From NCBI GenBank assembly GCA_007119835.1, contig SKOX01000471.1:1-10565 (forward strand): a stretch of 10,565 bases of DNA, read 5' to 3'. This document shows positions 1 through 7,010 of this stretch, in pieces. Within the stretch, counting starts at the first letter, position 1. Every line of letters begins with the position of its first letter. The position numbers were made by a program, and so were the translations under genes. The notes beneath the pieces were generated by a model. It made no database searches. It was not told where the DNA came from and was given only the letters and a program-made list of their open reading frames with translations. Origin of the DNA: Paracoccaceae bacterium. Its GTDB lineage: Bacteria; Pseudomonadota; Alphaproteobacteria; Rhodobacterales; Rhodobacteraceae.

Positions 1-915
1 CGCCTGCTGCGCCCCGCGCTGGAGCGGCTCGAGGCCGACATCCTCTGCCTGCAGGAGGTGAACGGTCAGAAGGTCGGCGGCCGCCGCAGCCTCGCAGCCC
101 TCGACGAGCTCATCGCCGGCACGCCCTACGCAGGCTTTCACCGCGCGGTCACGCACGCAGCCTCGGGCGCCCCGGCCGACCGCCACAACCTCGTCACCCT
201 CTCGCGCTGGCCGATCGCGGCGAGCCGCCAGGTGCGGCACGACCTGCTCGCCCCGCCCAGCATGGCGCACGCCACCGCCGAGCCCCCCGATCCGACGCCT
301 GCCGAGATCCGCTTCGAGCGCCCCCTCCTCGTCACCGAGATCGCCCCCGGCGCCAGGGCAGAACGCCTCACCGTCGTCAACGTCCATCTGCGCGCGCCGC
401 TCGCCTCGACCATTCCGGGGGGCAAGCTCGCACCCTTCGCCTGGCGCTCGGTCGCCGCCTGGGCGGAAGGCTTCTTCCACTCGGGAGTGAAGCGCACCGG
501 CCAGGCGCTGGAGCTTCGCCTGCTGGTCGACGCCCTCTTCGACGCCGCGCCCGACCCCCTCGTGCTGGTCGCCGGCGACTTCAACGCCGAGGACCACGAG
601 ACCCCCGTGCGCCTCGTCGCGGGCGCGCCCGAGGACACCGGCAATCCCGAGCTCGCCGCCCGCGCCCTCGTCGTCCTCGACCGCGCCATCGAGCGGTCGC
701 GCCGCTACAGCGTCCTGCACCACGGCCGACCGCAGATGCTCGACCACATGCTGGCGAGCCATCGCCTCCTCGGGCGCTTTCGCGGCATCGAGGTCCAGAA
801 CGAGGCGCTGGGCGACGAGGCGGTGGCCTGGGGCAAGGGTGTCGGCGCCGCCGGCTCCTACCACGCCGCGCTGGTCGCCAGCTTTGCCGATCACGGGGCC
901 GTGGCGGGTGATTGA
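1..915 (+). CDS. Endonuclease/exonuclease/phosphatase (EEP) family protein, 5' truncated by window edge
   Basis: The frame is open from base 1, so the gene starts outside the window; 304 residues and the stop are visible. The order of motifs is that of the EEP (DNase I/APE1-like) fold: LQEVN near the visible N-terminus with the metal-binding Glu, NVHLRAP in the middle, VAGDFNAED with the Asp/Asn active-site pair, and MLDHMLAS near the end. These enzymes are metal-dependent phosphodiesterases or phosphatases; members act on DNA, phospholipids or small phosphoesters, and the substrate cannot be read here. The last motif is odd: the family usually ends with SDH, where the Asp supports the catalytic His, but bases 856-864 encode Ser-Tyr-His. 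No signal peptide can be judged because the start is missing. The gene lies 100 bases upstream of the ABC operon and is probably a separate unit. Fold assignment is firm; specific function is unknown. Confidence 0.85.
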   Translation, partial: RLLRPALERLEADILCLQEVNGQKVGGRRSLAALDELIAGTPYAGFHRAVTHAASGAPADRHNLVTLSRWPIAASRQVRHDLLAPPSMAHATAEPPDPTPAEIRFERPLLVTEIAPGARAERLTVVNVHLRAPLASTIPGGKLAPFAWRSVAAWAEGFFHSGVKRTGQALELRLLVDALFDAAPDPLVLVAGDFNAEDHETPVRLVAGAPEDTGNPELAARALVVLDRAIERSRRYSVLHHGRPQMLDHMLASHRLLGRFRGIEVQNEALGDEAVAWGKGVGAAGSYHAALVASFADHGAVAGD

Positions 916-940
916 ACCGGCTGCAGCGCCTTGCTACCGT
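912..940 (+). promoter_or_regulatory. Candidate sigma70-type promoter of the ABC importer operon
   Basis: TTGAAC (912-917) and TACCGT (935-940) are separated by 17 bases. The -35 matches TTGACA at four of six positions and the -10 is weak. The -35 overlaps the stop codon of the upstream gene. This is the best-placed pair in the 100-base gap, but the call rests on spacing and position only. Confidence 0.3.
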
Positions 941-950
941 CGCGCCGGTT
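915..950. repeat. Inverted repeat AACCGGC / GCCGGTT in the operon leader
   Basis: A perfect 7-base inverted repeat has arms at 915-921 and 944-950 and a 22-base interval that contains the candidate -10. It could be an operator for a dimeric repressor or a weak hairpin ending the upstream transcript. No T-tract follows, so an intrinsic terminator is less likely. Confidence 0.35.
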
Positions 951-1015
951 ACCTCGACGAGGAGGACGCCGCCGGCATGAGCGGCGCCTTGCGTCCATCA
1001 GGGAGAAGAATACCG

Positions 1016-2596
1016 ATGAAAGTCGTTGCATCGCTTCTGGCGACGGCGGCGCTCGCCGTCGGCGCCGGCGCCGCCAGTGCCGAGACGCTGCGCTGGGCCC
1101 GCTCGGCCGACAACCTCACCATGGACCCGCATTCCCAGAATTCGGGGCCGACCCACGTCTTCAACCACCAGATCTACGAGCCGCTCATCATCCGCGACGT
1201 CGACGGCTCGCTGAGGCCGACGCTGGCCACCGAGTGGGGCATCTCCGAGGACGACGACACCGTCTGGGAGTTCACCCTGCGCGAGGGCGTCGTCTTCCAC
1301 AACGGCAACGACTTCACGGCCGAGGACGTCGCCTTCTCCATCGAGCGCGCCCAGAAGCCCACCTCCAACATGAAGGAGCTCGTCGCCTCGATCCGCGAGG
1401 TCGAGGTCGTCGACGACCACACCGTCCGCTTCCATACCGACGGCCCGGACCCGATCCTCATCGACAAGCTCACCAACCTCTTCATGATGGACCGGGAGTG
1501 GGCCGAGGAGAACAACGCGACCGAGCCGCAGAACTTCGACGCGGGCGAGGAGCACTTCGCCGCGCGCAACGCCAACGGCACCGGGCCCTACGTCCTGCAG
1601 CAGCGCGTGCCCGACAGCCGCAACGTCGCCACCCTGTTCGAGGATTACTGGGGGCGTGACGAGTTCCCGCTCGACATCACCGAGATCCTCTACACCCCGA
1701 TCACCGCCGCCCCGACCCGCGTCGCCGCGCTCCTGTCGGGCGAGGTCGACTTCGTCCAGGACGTCCCCGTCCAGGACATCGCCCGGCTCGAGCAGACGGC
1801 CGGCGTCCGGGTGACGCGCGGACCGGAGAACCGCACGATCTTCCTCGGCATGAACGTCGGCGACGACCAGATCACCCACGGCACCGCGGAGGGCAATCCG
1901 TTCGCCAGCCGCGAGGTCCGCGAGGCGATCAACATGGCCGTCGACCGCGAAGCGATCCAGCAGGTCGTGATGCGCGGCGAGAGCCAGCCGCTCGGCACCC
2001 TCGCGCCGCCGTTCATCAACGGCTACCAAGAGTGGATGGGCGAATACCCGGAGGTCGATCTCGACCGCGCCCTCGAGCTGATGGAGGAGGCGGGCTACGG
2101 CGACGGCTTCCAGGTGACGCTGCACTGCCCGAACGACCGCTACGTCAACGACGAGGGCATCTGCCAGGCCGTCGTCGGAATGCTGGGCCGGATCGGCATC
2201 ACGACGAGCCTCGAGAGCCGCTCGCTGTCGATCCACTTCCCGTCGATCTCCAACCTCGAGACCGACTTCTACCTGCTCGGCTGGGGCGTGCCGACCTTCG
2301 ATTCGCAGTACGTCTTCGACTTCCTCTACCACTGCCGCCGGGACGGAAAGGGCTCGTGGAACGCCACCCGGCTCTGCGACGACGAGATCGACGCGATGAT
2401 CGCCGAGATCGCGGGCGAAGGCGACCTCGACGCCCGTAACGAGAAGATCGCCGCGGTCTGGGAGCGGGTGCAGGAGGGAATCTACTACATCCCGATCCAC
2501 GTCCAGACGATCGCCCGCGCGATGGGCGACCATCTCGACATCCCCGTCCACCCGGAGAACGACTTCTGGGCCAAGGACGTGGCGGTGAACCGCTAG
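1016..2596 (+). CDS. Peptide-type ABC transporter substrate-binding protein (SBP_bac_5 family)
   Basis: This 526-residue precursor is the periplasmic ligand-capturing component of a Dpp/Opp-type importer. ATG at 1016 is chosen because a GGAG sits about 10 bases upstream and because it gives a clean Sec signal peptide: Met-Lys, a hydrophobic Ala/Leu/Val core and ASA cleaved after residue 22. An in-frame start further upstream (839) would bury this signal. Family landmarks are the YEPLI segment (about 54-58), FTLREGVVFHNG (86-97), the NGTGPY segment (187-192), the VREAINMAVDRE stretch (301-312) and LGWGVPTFDS (421-430). The length is normal for the family. The mature protein has exactly four cysteines (C371, C383, C440, C454), which could form two periplasmic disulfides. 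The ligand cannot be deduced; di/oligopeptides are most likely, but family members also bind opines, glutathione, sugars or nickel. It is the first gene of a five-gene operon. Confidence 0.93.
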   Translation: MKVVASLLATAALAVGAGAASAETLRWARSADNLTMDPHSQNSGPTHVFNHQIYEPLIIRDVDGSLRPTLATEWGISEDDDTVWEFTLREGVVFHNGNDFTAEDVAFSIERAQKPTSNMKELVASIREVEVVDDHTVRFHTDGPDPILIDKLTNLFMMDREWAEENNATEPQNFDAGEEHFAARNANGTGPYVLQQRVPDSRNVATLFEDYWGRDEFPLDITEILYTPITAAPTRVAALLSGEVDFVQDVPVQDIARLEQTAGVRVTRGPENRTIFLGMNVGDDQITHGTAEGNPFASREVREAINMAVDREAIQQVVMRGESQPLGTLAPPFINGYQEWMGEYPEVDLDRALELMEEAGYGDGFQVTLHCPNDRYVNDEGICQAVVGMLGRIGITTSLESRSLSIHFPSISNLETDFYLLGWGVPTFDSQYVFDFLYHCRRDGKGSWNATRLCDDEIDAMIAEIAGEGDLDARNEKIAAVWERVQEGIYYIPIHVQTIARAMGDHLDIPVHPENDFWAKDVAVNR

Positions 2597-2604
2597 AGAC
2601 CGAA

Positions 2605-2637
2605 ATGCGGCCCGGCGGCTTCGGTCGCCGGGCGCAT
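2605..2637 (+). promoter_or_regulatory. Intercistronic UUCG-capped stem-loop after the binding-protein gene
   Basis: Eight bases after the binding-protein stop, bases 2610-2619 pair with 2624-2633 (ten pairs, one of them G-U) around a C(UUCG)G tetraloop. Bases 2605-2608 pair with 2634-2637 after a single bulged G at 2609. No T-tract follows, so it is not a classic terminator. In known importer operons such as malEFG, structures at this place protect the binding-protein mRNA and lower permease expression; the same role is inferred here. The hairpin contains the ATG at 2636, which argues against that codon as the permease start. Confidence 0.7.
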
Positions 2638-2656
2638 GCCGAGGACCCTGAGCCCC

Positions 2657-3637
2657 ATGATCGCCTTCGTCCTCAGACGCCTCGCCCAGGCGACGCTCGT
2701 CCTGCTCATCGTGGGCTTCGTGTCCTTCTCGATGTTCCGCTTCATCGGCGATCCCATCAACAACATGATGGGCCAGGAGGCGACGCTGGAGCAGCGGGCG
2801 GAGCTCGCCCGCCAGCTCGGGCTCGACCAGCCCTTCCCGGTCCAGTTCGCCCGCTTCATCGCACGCGCGGCCACCGGCGACTTCGGCGTCTCCTACCGCC
2901 TCGGGCGCCCGGTGATGGACCTCATCCTCGAGCGGCTGCCCGCGACGCTGGAGCTTGCCCTGGTCTCGGCGCTGCTCGCCTTCTTCGTCGGCGTCTCGCT
3001 GGGCGTCTATACCGCGATCCGCCCCCGCGGGCTCGCGTCACGCTTCGTGATGACTGCCTCGCTGGTCGGCGTCAGCCTGCCCACCTTCCTGATCGGCATC
3101 GGGCTCATCTATGTCTTCGCGGTCGAGCTCGGCTGGCTGCCATCCTTCGGGCGCGGGCAGACGGTGCAGATCGGCGGCTGGTCGACCGGGTTCCTGACCC
3201 AAAGCGGCCTCGCCTCGCTGGTGCTGCCCGCGATTACGCTCGCGCTCTACCAGATGACGCTGATCATGCGCCTGGTGCGCGCCGAGATGATGGAGGTGCT
3301 GCGCTCGGACTACATCAAGTTCGCCCGCGCCCGCGGCCTGCCCGAGCGCCGGGTCAACTTCCGCCACGCCCTGAAGAACACCATGGTCCCGGTCATCACC
3401 ATAACCGGCCTCCAGCTCGGCTCGATCATCGCCTTCGCCATCGTCACCGAGACCGTATTCCAGTGGCCCGGCGTCGGCCTTCTCTTCATCACCTCGGTCC
3501 AGTTCGTCGACGTGCCGGTAATGGCCGCCTACCTGATGCTGATCGGCCTCGTCTTCGTGGTCATCAACCTCGTCGTCGACCTCCTATACTACGCCGTCGA
3601 CCCCCGCCTCCGGGTCGAAGGCGCGCGAGGCCACTGA
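2657..3637 (+). CDS. DppB/OppB-type ABC transporter permease
   Basis: This is one of the two inner-membrane channel subunits of the peptide-type importer, 326 residues from ATG 2657. That start gives the N-terminus typical of the family (MIAFVLRRLAQ followed directly by TM1). The in-frame ATG at 2636, which would add seven residues, lies inside the preceding hairpin with no Shine-Dalgarno sequence, and is the alternative. Six membrane segments are visible at about 10-30, 98-120, 132-156, 186-205, 245-270 and 289-312. The GDFGVSY segment (74-80) is typical of the DppB branch. The EAA coupling loop that contacts the ATPase lies near 208-233 (RAEMMEVLRSDYIKFARARG). The length is normal. The gene ends in TGATG at 3635-3639, the stop-start overlap often seen between coupled genes, but the next real gene is 300 bases away. 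Confidence 0.92.
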   Translation: MIAFVLRRLAQATLVLLIVGFVSFSMFRFIGDPINNMMGQEATLEQRAELARQLGLDQPFPVQFARFIARAATGDFGVSYRLGRPVMDLILERLPATLELALVSALLAFFVGVSLGVYTAIRPRGLASRFVMTASLVGVSLPTFLIGIGLIYVFAVELGWLPSFGRGQTVQIGGWSTGFLTQSGLASLVLPAITLALYQMTLIMRLVRAEMMEVLRSDYIKFARARGLPERRVNFRHALKNTMVPVITITGLQLGSIIAFAIVTETVFQWPGVGLLFITSVQFVDVPVMAAYLMLIGLVFVVINLVVDLLYYAVDPRLRVEGARGH

Positions 3638-3803
3638 TGCGCACGCGGTTTCTCATCGGGAAGCGCCGTCCTCGGGGGCATCGAGCCCCCTCGGCCGGCG
3701 TCGGGCGCCACACCACCGCGCCTTCGTCCCGCGCGGTGCCAGGCGCCCGCCGGGCCATGCCGCGACTCTTCCGGCTAGAAACCTGGAGAGCAGCCGGGGG
3801 AGC

Positions 3804-3844
3804 GCGAGGGGCCGAAGCCCCTCGCCCGCGCGCAATGGCGCGCG
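3804..3844 (+). repeat. Two tandem GC hairpins in the permease gap
   Basis: The first hairpin pairs GCGAGGGGC (3804-3812) with GCCCCTCGC (3817-3825), a perfect 9-base stem with loop CGAA. One base later CGCGCGC (3827-3833) pairs with GCGCGCG (3838-3844) around AATG. There is no T-tract, so these are not intrinsic terminators. They could stall RNA decay or translation, or belong to a REP-like repeat family. Confidence 0.65.
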
Positions 3845-3900
3845 AGGGGCCCCGCGCGTCAGCGTGGGGAGACCACGTCGTGCGTGCGCAACGGCGCGCG
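3830..3900 (+). repeat. Direct repeats inside the permease gap
   Basis: GCGCAATGGCGCGCG at 3830-3844 recurs with one change (T to C) at 3886-3900, 56 bases apart. The 12-mer GCGCGAGGGGCC occurs at 3802-3813 and again at 3840-3851. Such internal duplication is more typical of repeat elements than of a simple spacer, although low-complexity GC sequence can produce it by chance. Confidence 0.5.
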
Positions 3901-3925
3901 CTCCGCCGGGCCGCCGCCATGCCAA

Positions 3926-3932
3926 GGGAGGG
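3926..3932 (+). promoter_or_regulatory. Strong Shine-Dalgarno fixing the start of the second permease
   Basis: GGGAGGG preceded by AA lies 6 bases before the ATG at 3939. It selects this codon over in-frame starts further upstream (3864), and shows that the gene can be translated independently of the upstream permease. Confidence 0.7.
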
Positions 3933-3938
3933 CGCCTG

Positions 3939-4886
3939 ATGGACGTCCGCGAGAAGCTCGTCCAGCGTCTGAGCCGCCGGATCTACGCCGGCTGGGACTC
4001 GGACCTTGCCCACTCCTTCCGGTCGTCGCCGGTCACGATCATCGCGGCCCTCGTCGCGCTCACCATCATCCTGGCCGCCATCTTCGCGCCGTGGATCGCG
4101 CCGCAGAACCCGTTCGACCCGCGCCAGCTCAACCTGATGGACGGCTTCACTCCGCCCGGCCAGGAGAACCCCTTCACCGGCAACACCTTCCTGCTGGGGT
4201 CCGACGGCCAGGGACGCGACGTCTTCTCCGCGATCCTCTACGGCGCGCGGGTCTCGCTCTTCGTCGGCTTCTTCGCCGTCCTGTTCTCCCTCGTCCTCGG
4301 CGTCACGCTGGGGCTGATCGCGGGCTATGTCGGCGGGCGCGCCGATGCCGTCATCATGCGCATCGCCGACGTCCAGCTCACCTTTCCGGTGATCCTCGTC
4401 GCGCTGCTGATCTTCGGCGTCGCCCGCGGCTTCCTGCCCCCCCAGCACCGCGAAGCGATGGCGGTCTACGTCCTCATCGTCGCGATCGGCCTCTCCGACT
4501 GGGTCCAGTATGCCCGCACCGTCCGCGGCGCCACCATGGTCCAGAAGAGCCGCGAATACGTCGCCGCCGCCCGCCTGATCGGCCGCTCCCCCTTCGCGAT
4601 CATGAGCCGGCACGTGCTGCCGAATGTCACCGAGCCGATCCTGGTGATCGCCACCATCTCCCTCGCCCTCGCGATCATCGCCGAGGCCACGCTCTCCTTC
4701 CTCGGCGTCGGCGTGCCGCCCACGCAGCCGTCGCTCGGCACGCTCATCCGCTTCGGCCAAGGCTTCCTCTTCTCCGGCGAGTGGTGGATCCTGCTCTTCC
4801 CCTCGCTCACGCTTCTCGCGCTCGCGCTGTCGGTGAACCTCCTCGGCGACTGGCTGCGCGAGGCCCTGAACCCGCGCCTGCGATGA
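3939..4886 (+). CDS. DppC/OppC-type ABC transporter permease
   Basis: Second inner-membrane channel subunit of the importer, 315 residues. ATG 3939 has a strong Shine-Dalgarno sequence and gives the usual cytoplasmic N-terminal helix before TM1 (MDVREKLVQRL, then SSPVTII at about 29-35). The DppC-branch signature LGSDGQGRDVFSAILYGARV spans about 86-105, and the EAA coupling loop is at about 195-215 (VRGATMVQKSREYVAAARLI). Six membrane segments are visible near 31-54, 105-130, 150-165, 174-192, 231-256 and 283-303. Length and C-terminus ([12 protein letters not shown]) are normal for the family. It should pair with the DppB-type permease encoded at 2657-3637. The stop overlaps the next start as ATGA (4883-4886), indicating translational coupling to the first ATPase. 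Confidence 0.93.
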   Translation: MDVREKLVQRLSRRIYAGWDSDLAHSFRSSPVTIIAALVALTIILAAIFAPWIAPQNPFDPRQLNLMDGFTPPGQENPFTGNTFLLGSDGQGRDVFSAILYGARVSLFVGFFAVLFSLVLGVTLGLIAGYVGGRADAVIMRIADVQLTFPVILVALLIFGVARGFLPPQHREAMAVYVLIVAIGLSDWVQYARTVRGATMVQKSREYVAAARLIGRSPFAIMSRHVLPNVTEPILVIATISLALAIIAEATLSFLGVGVPPTQPSLGTLIRFGQGFLFSGEWWILLFPSLTLLALALSVNLLGDWLREALNPRLR

Positions 4887-5899
4887 CCGACGCCGTCCTT
4901 TCCGTCCGCAACCTCGTCGTCGAGTTCCCCACCCGCCGCGGCATCCTGCGGGCGCTCGACGGCATCTCGTTCGATGTCGGACCCGGCGAGATCCTCGGCG
5001 TCGTCGGCGAATCGGGCGCGGGCAAGTCGATCACCGGCTCGGCGATCATCGGGCTTCTCGATCCGCCGGGCCGCATCGCCGGCGGCGAGATCCGCCTGAA
5101 GGGCGAGCGCATCGACAACCTGCCCACCGAGCGCCTCAACCGCATCCGCGGCAAGCGCATCGGCATGGTCTTCCAGGACCCGCTGACCTCGCTCAACCCG
5201 CTGTTCACCGTCGGGCAGCAGCTCGCCGAGACCATCCAGCACCACCTTCGTCTCGGCGAGCGCGAGTCCCGCCAGCGCGCCATCGACCTCCTCGCAGAAG
5301 TCGGCATCCCCGCGCCGGAGGCGCGCATTGACAACTATCCGCACCAGTTCTCCGGCGGCATGCGCCAGCGCGTCGTCATCGCGCTCGCGCTCTGCGCCGA
5401 GCCCGACTTCGTGATCGCCGACGAGCCGACCACCGCCCTCGACGTCTCCGTCCAGGCTCAGGTGATCCAGGTCTTCCGCCGCCTCTGCCGCGAACGCGGG
5501 ACGTCGGCGATCCTGATCACCCACGACATGGGCGTGATCGCCGAGGCCGCCGACCGCGTCGCCGTCCTCTACGCCGGGCGCATCGCCGAGGTCGGCGCCG
5601 TCCGCGACGTGCTGAAGCGCCCGCTCCACCCCTACACCCAGGGGCTGATGGGCTCGATCCCGTCGCTGACCGGCGAGGGCGAGCGCCTCGTCCAGATCCC
5701 CGGCGCCATGCCCCGTCTCAACGCCATCCCCGAGGGCTGCGCCTTCAACCCCCGCTGCCCGCGCGTCATGGACATCTGCCGCCGCGAGCGGCCGCCCCTC
5801 ATCGACGCCGACGGCGCCTGCGTCACCTGCTGGCTCTACGACGAACGCACGGAGCAACCGCCCGCGCGTGAGGCTCCCGCCGTCGGGAGGCCCGCCTGA
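4883..5899 (+). CDS. DppD/OppD-type ABC transporter ATP-binding protein
   Basis: This cytoplasmic ATPase of 338 residues is the first of the two that drive the importer. Visible motifs are Walker A GESGAGKS (42-49), Q-loop Gln98 in [13 protein letters not shown] signature FSGGMRQR (156-163), Walker B VIADEP with catalytic Glu181, D-loop ALD and switch His214. The C-terminal oligopeptide/dipeptide extension holds GCAFNPRCP and cysteines C286, C292, C299 and C313 (with C316 nearby). Structures of Dpp transporters have shown cysteine sets at this position binding a [4Fe-4S] cluster; whether this protein does so is inferred. The signature begins with Phe rather than the commoner Leu, as it does in the partner ATPase. 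The ATG overlaps the permease stop, and its own stop overlaps the next start (TGATG). Confidence 0.94.
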   Translation: MTDAVLSVRNLVVEFPTRRGILRALDGISFDVGPGEILGVVGESGAGKSITGSAIIGLLDPPGRIAGGEIRLKGERIDNLPTERLNRIRGKRIGMVFQDPLTSLNPLFTVGQQLAETIQHHLRLGERESRQRAIDLLAEVGIPAPEARIDNYPHQFSGGMRQRVVIALALCAEPDFVIADEPTTALDVSVQAQVIQVFRRLCRERGTSAILITHDMGVIAEAADRVAVLYAGRIAEVGAVRDVLKRPLHPYTQGLMGSIPSLTGEGERLVQIPGAMPRLNAIPEGCAFNPRCPRVMDICRRERPPLIDADGACVTCWLYDERTEQPPAREAPAVGRPA

Positions 5900-6969
5900 T
5901 GGTCGGCCCCGCCCCCGCCGACCTCGTCGCCCGGCGCGAGGCCGCGAGCGACAGCGTCGTCGAGGTCCGGGGCCTCGTCCGCGACTTCGACGTTTCCGCC
6001 TCGTGGCTGCACCGCACGCTCTCCGGCGAGCCCCGGCGGGTCGTCAAGGCCGTGGGCGGCGTCTCCTTCGACATCCGCCGCGGCGAGACGCTGGCGCTCG
6101 TCGGCGAATCCGGCTCGGGCAAGTCGACCATCGCCAAGATGGTCGTGGGCCTCCTGCCGCCGACCGCCGGCAGCATCCGCATCGACGGCACCGACATCTG
6201 GGACCCGGCGAACGCGCCGAAGCTCCGCGACCTGCGCCGGCGCTTCCAGATGATCTTCCAGGATCCCTTCGCCTCGCTCAACCCGCGCTGGCGGGTGCGT
6301 GACATCATCGCCGAGCCGCTCGACGTCTTCGGGATCACCCGCGGCCGGGCCACGCGGGACCGGGTGGGGGAGCTGCTGACCACCGTGAAGCTCACGCCCG
6401 AGGACGGCGAGAAATACCCCCACCAGTTCTCCGGCGGCCAGCGCCAGCGCATCTGCATCGCCCGGGCGCTCGCCTCGGAGCCCGAGTTCCTCGTCTGCGA
6501 CGAGCCGACCTCGGCCCTCGACGTCTCGGTTCAGGCGCAGATCCTCAACCTCATGCGCGACCTGCAGGACCGGCTCGGCCTCACCTACCTGTTCATCAGC
6601 CACAACCTCGCCGTCGTCCGGCACATGGCCGACCGGATCGGCGTGCTCTATCTCGGCGGGCTGGCCGAAGTGGCGCCGGCGAAGGCGATGTTCCGCGACC
6701 CGCGCCACCCCTACACCCGCAGCCTGATCGACGCGATCCCCGACATCGACATGACCGGCCGCGAGCGCACGCCGATCACCGGCGAGATCCCGAACCCGCT
6801 CGATCCGCCGCCAGGCTGCACCTTCCATCCGCGCTGCCCCTTCGCCCGCGAGCGCTGCAGGCGCGAGGTGCCACGGGCCTTCGCCGAGGCCTCCGGCGCG
6901 CTCGTCGCCTGCCACGGCGTCGAGGAGGGCTGGGTCGGGCAGGCGCCGGCCGGCCAAAAGGCCGTCTGA
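5899..6969 (+). CDS. DppF/OppF-type ABC transporter ATP-binding protein
   Basis: Second ATPase of the importer, 356 residues, expected to form a heterodimer with the DppD-type subunit. Motifs are Walker A GESGSGKST (69-77), Q-loop Gln121 in IFQDPFASLNP, signature FSGGQRQR (177-184), Walker B FLVCDEP with Glu202, and switch His235. The C-terminal extension has GCTFHPRCP and cysteines C307, C313, C320 and C338, the same spacing as in the partner, so both subunits keep a potential Fe-S site. An N-terminal insertion before Walker A (about 34-47, SASWLHRTLSGEPR) is typical of OppF-like subunits. The ATG shares one base with the preceding stop. This is the last importer gene; a small CGGCC-AAAA-GGCCG hairpin lies in its final codons (6951-6964). 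Confidence 0.94.
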   Translation: MVGPAPADLVARREAASDSVVEVRGLVRDFDVSASWLHRTLSGEPRRVVKAVGGVSFDIRRGETLALVGESGSGKSTIAKMVVGLLPPTAGSIRIDGTDIWDPANAPKLRDLRRRFQMIFQDPFASLNPRWRVRDIIAEPLDVFGITRGRATRDRVGELLTTVKLTPEDGEKYPHQFSGGQRQRICIARALASEPEFLVCDEPTSALDVSVQAQILNLMRDLQDRLGLTYLFISHNLAVVRHMADRIGVLYLGGLAEVAPAKAMFRDPRHPYTRSLIDAIPDIDMTGRERTPITGEIPNPLDPPPGCTFHPRCPFARERCRREVPRAFAEASGALVACHGVEEGWVGQAPAGQKAV

Positions 6970-7010
6970 CGCCCCTTCCAATCGGTTCGCATCGGATGCA
7001 TCTGTAGTGG

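Larger units (their letters stand above)
3638..3938 (+). other. Structured, repeat-bearing gap between the two permease genes
   Basis: About 300 bases without a credible gene interrupt an operon whose later junctions all overlap. The same hexamer, CTGATG, marks both borders (3634-3639 and 3936-3941). Inside are several strong hairpins: GGGGGC/GCCCCC with loop ATCGA at 3674-3690, and two adjacent ones at 3804-3844. The block is open in one + frame for 100 codons (3637-3939), beginning at the upstream TGATG and ending at the downstream TGATG. That translation has about 24 Arg in 100 residues and no recognisable domain, so I do not call it a gene. It may be an inserted repeat element or a regulatory spacer that sets the DppB:DppC ratio. 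Confidence 0.5.

Noticed and set aside
839..1015. Longer N-terminus for the binding protein
   Set aside because: It would overlap the upstream gene, put 59 unrelated residues before a perfect signal peptide, and has no Shine-Dalgarno sequence, whereas 1016 has one.
998..2551. 517-codon - strand open frame opposite the binding-protein gene
   Set aside because: Composition (Asp/Val/Arg/Glu runs) is that of an antisense shadow; the + strand gene has a signal peptide and clear family motifs.
6951..6964. CGGCC-AAAA-GGCCG hairpin at the end of the second ATPase gene as terminator
   Set aside because: Only five pairs, inside the coding region and without a T-tract; the next gene starts 41 bases after the stop and probably shares the transcript.
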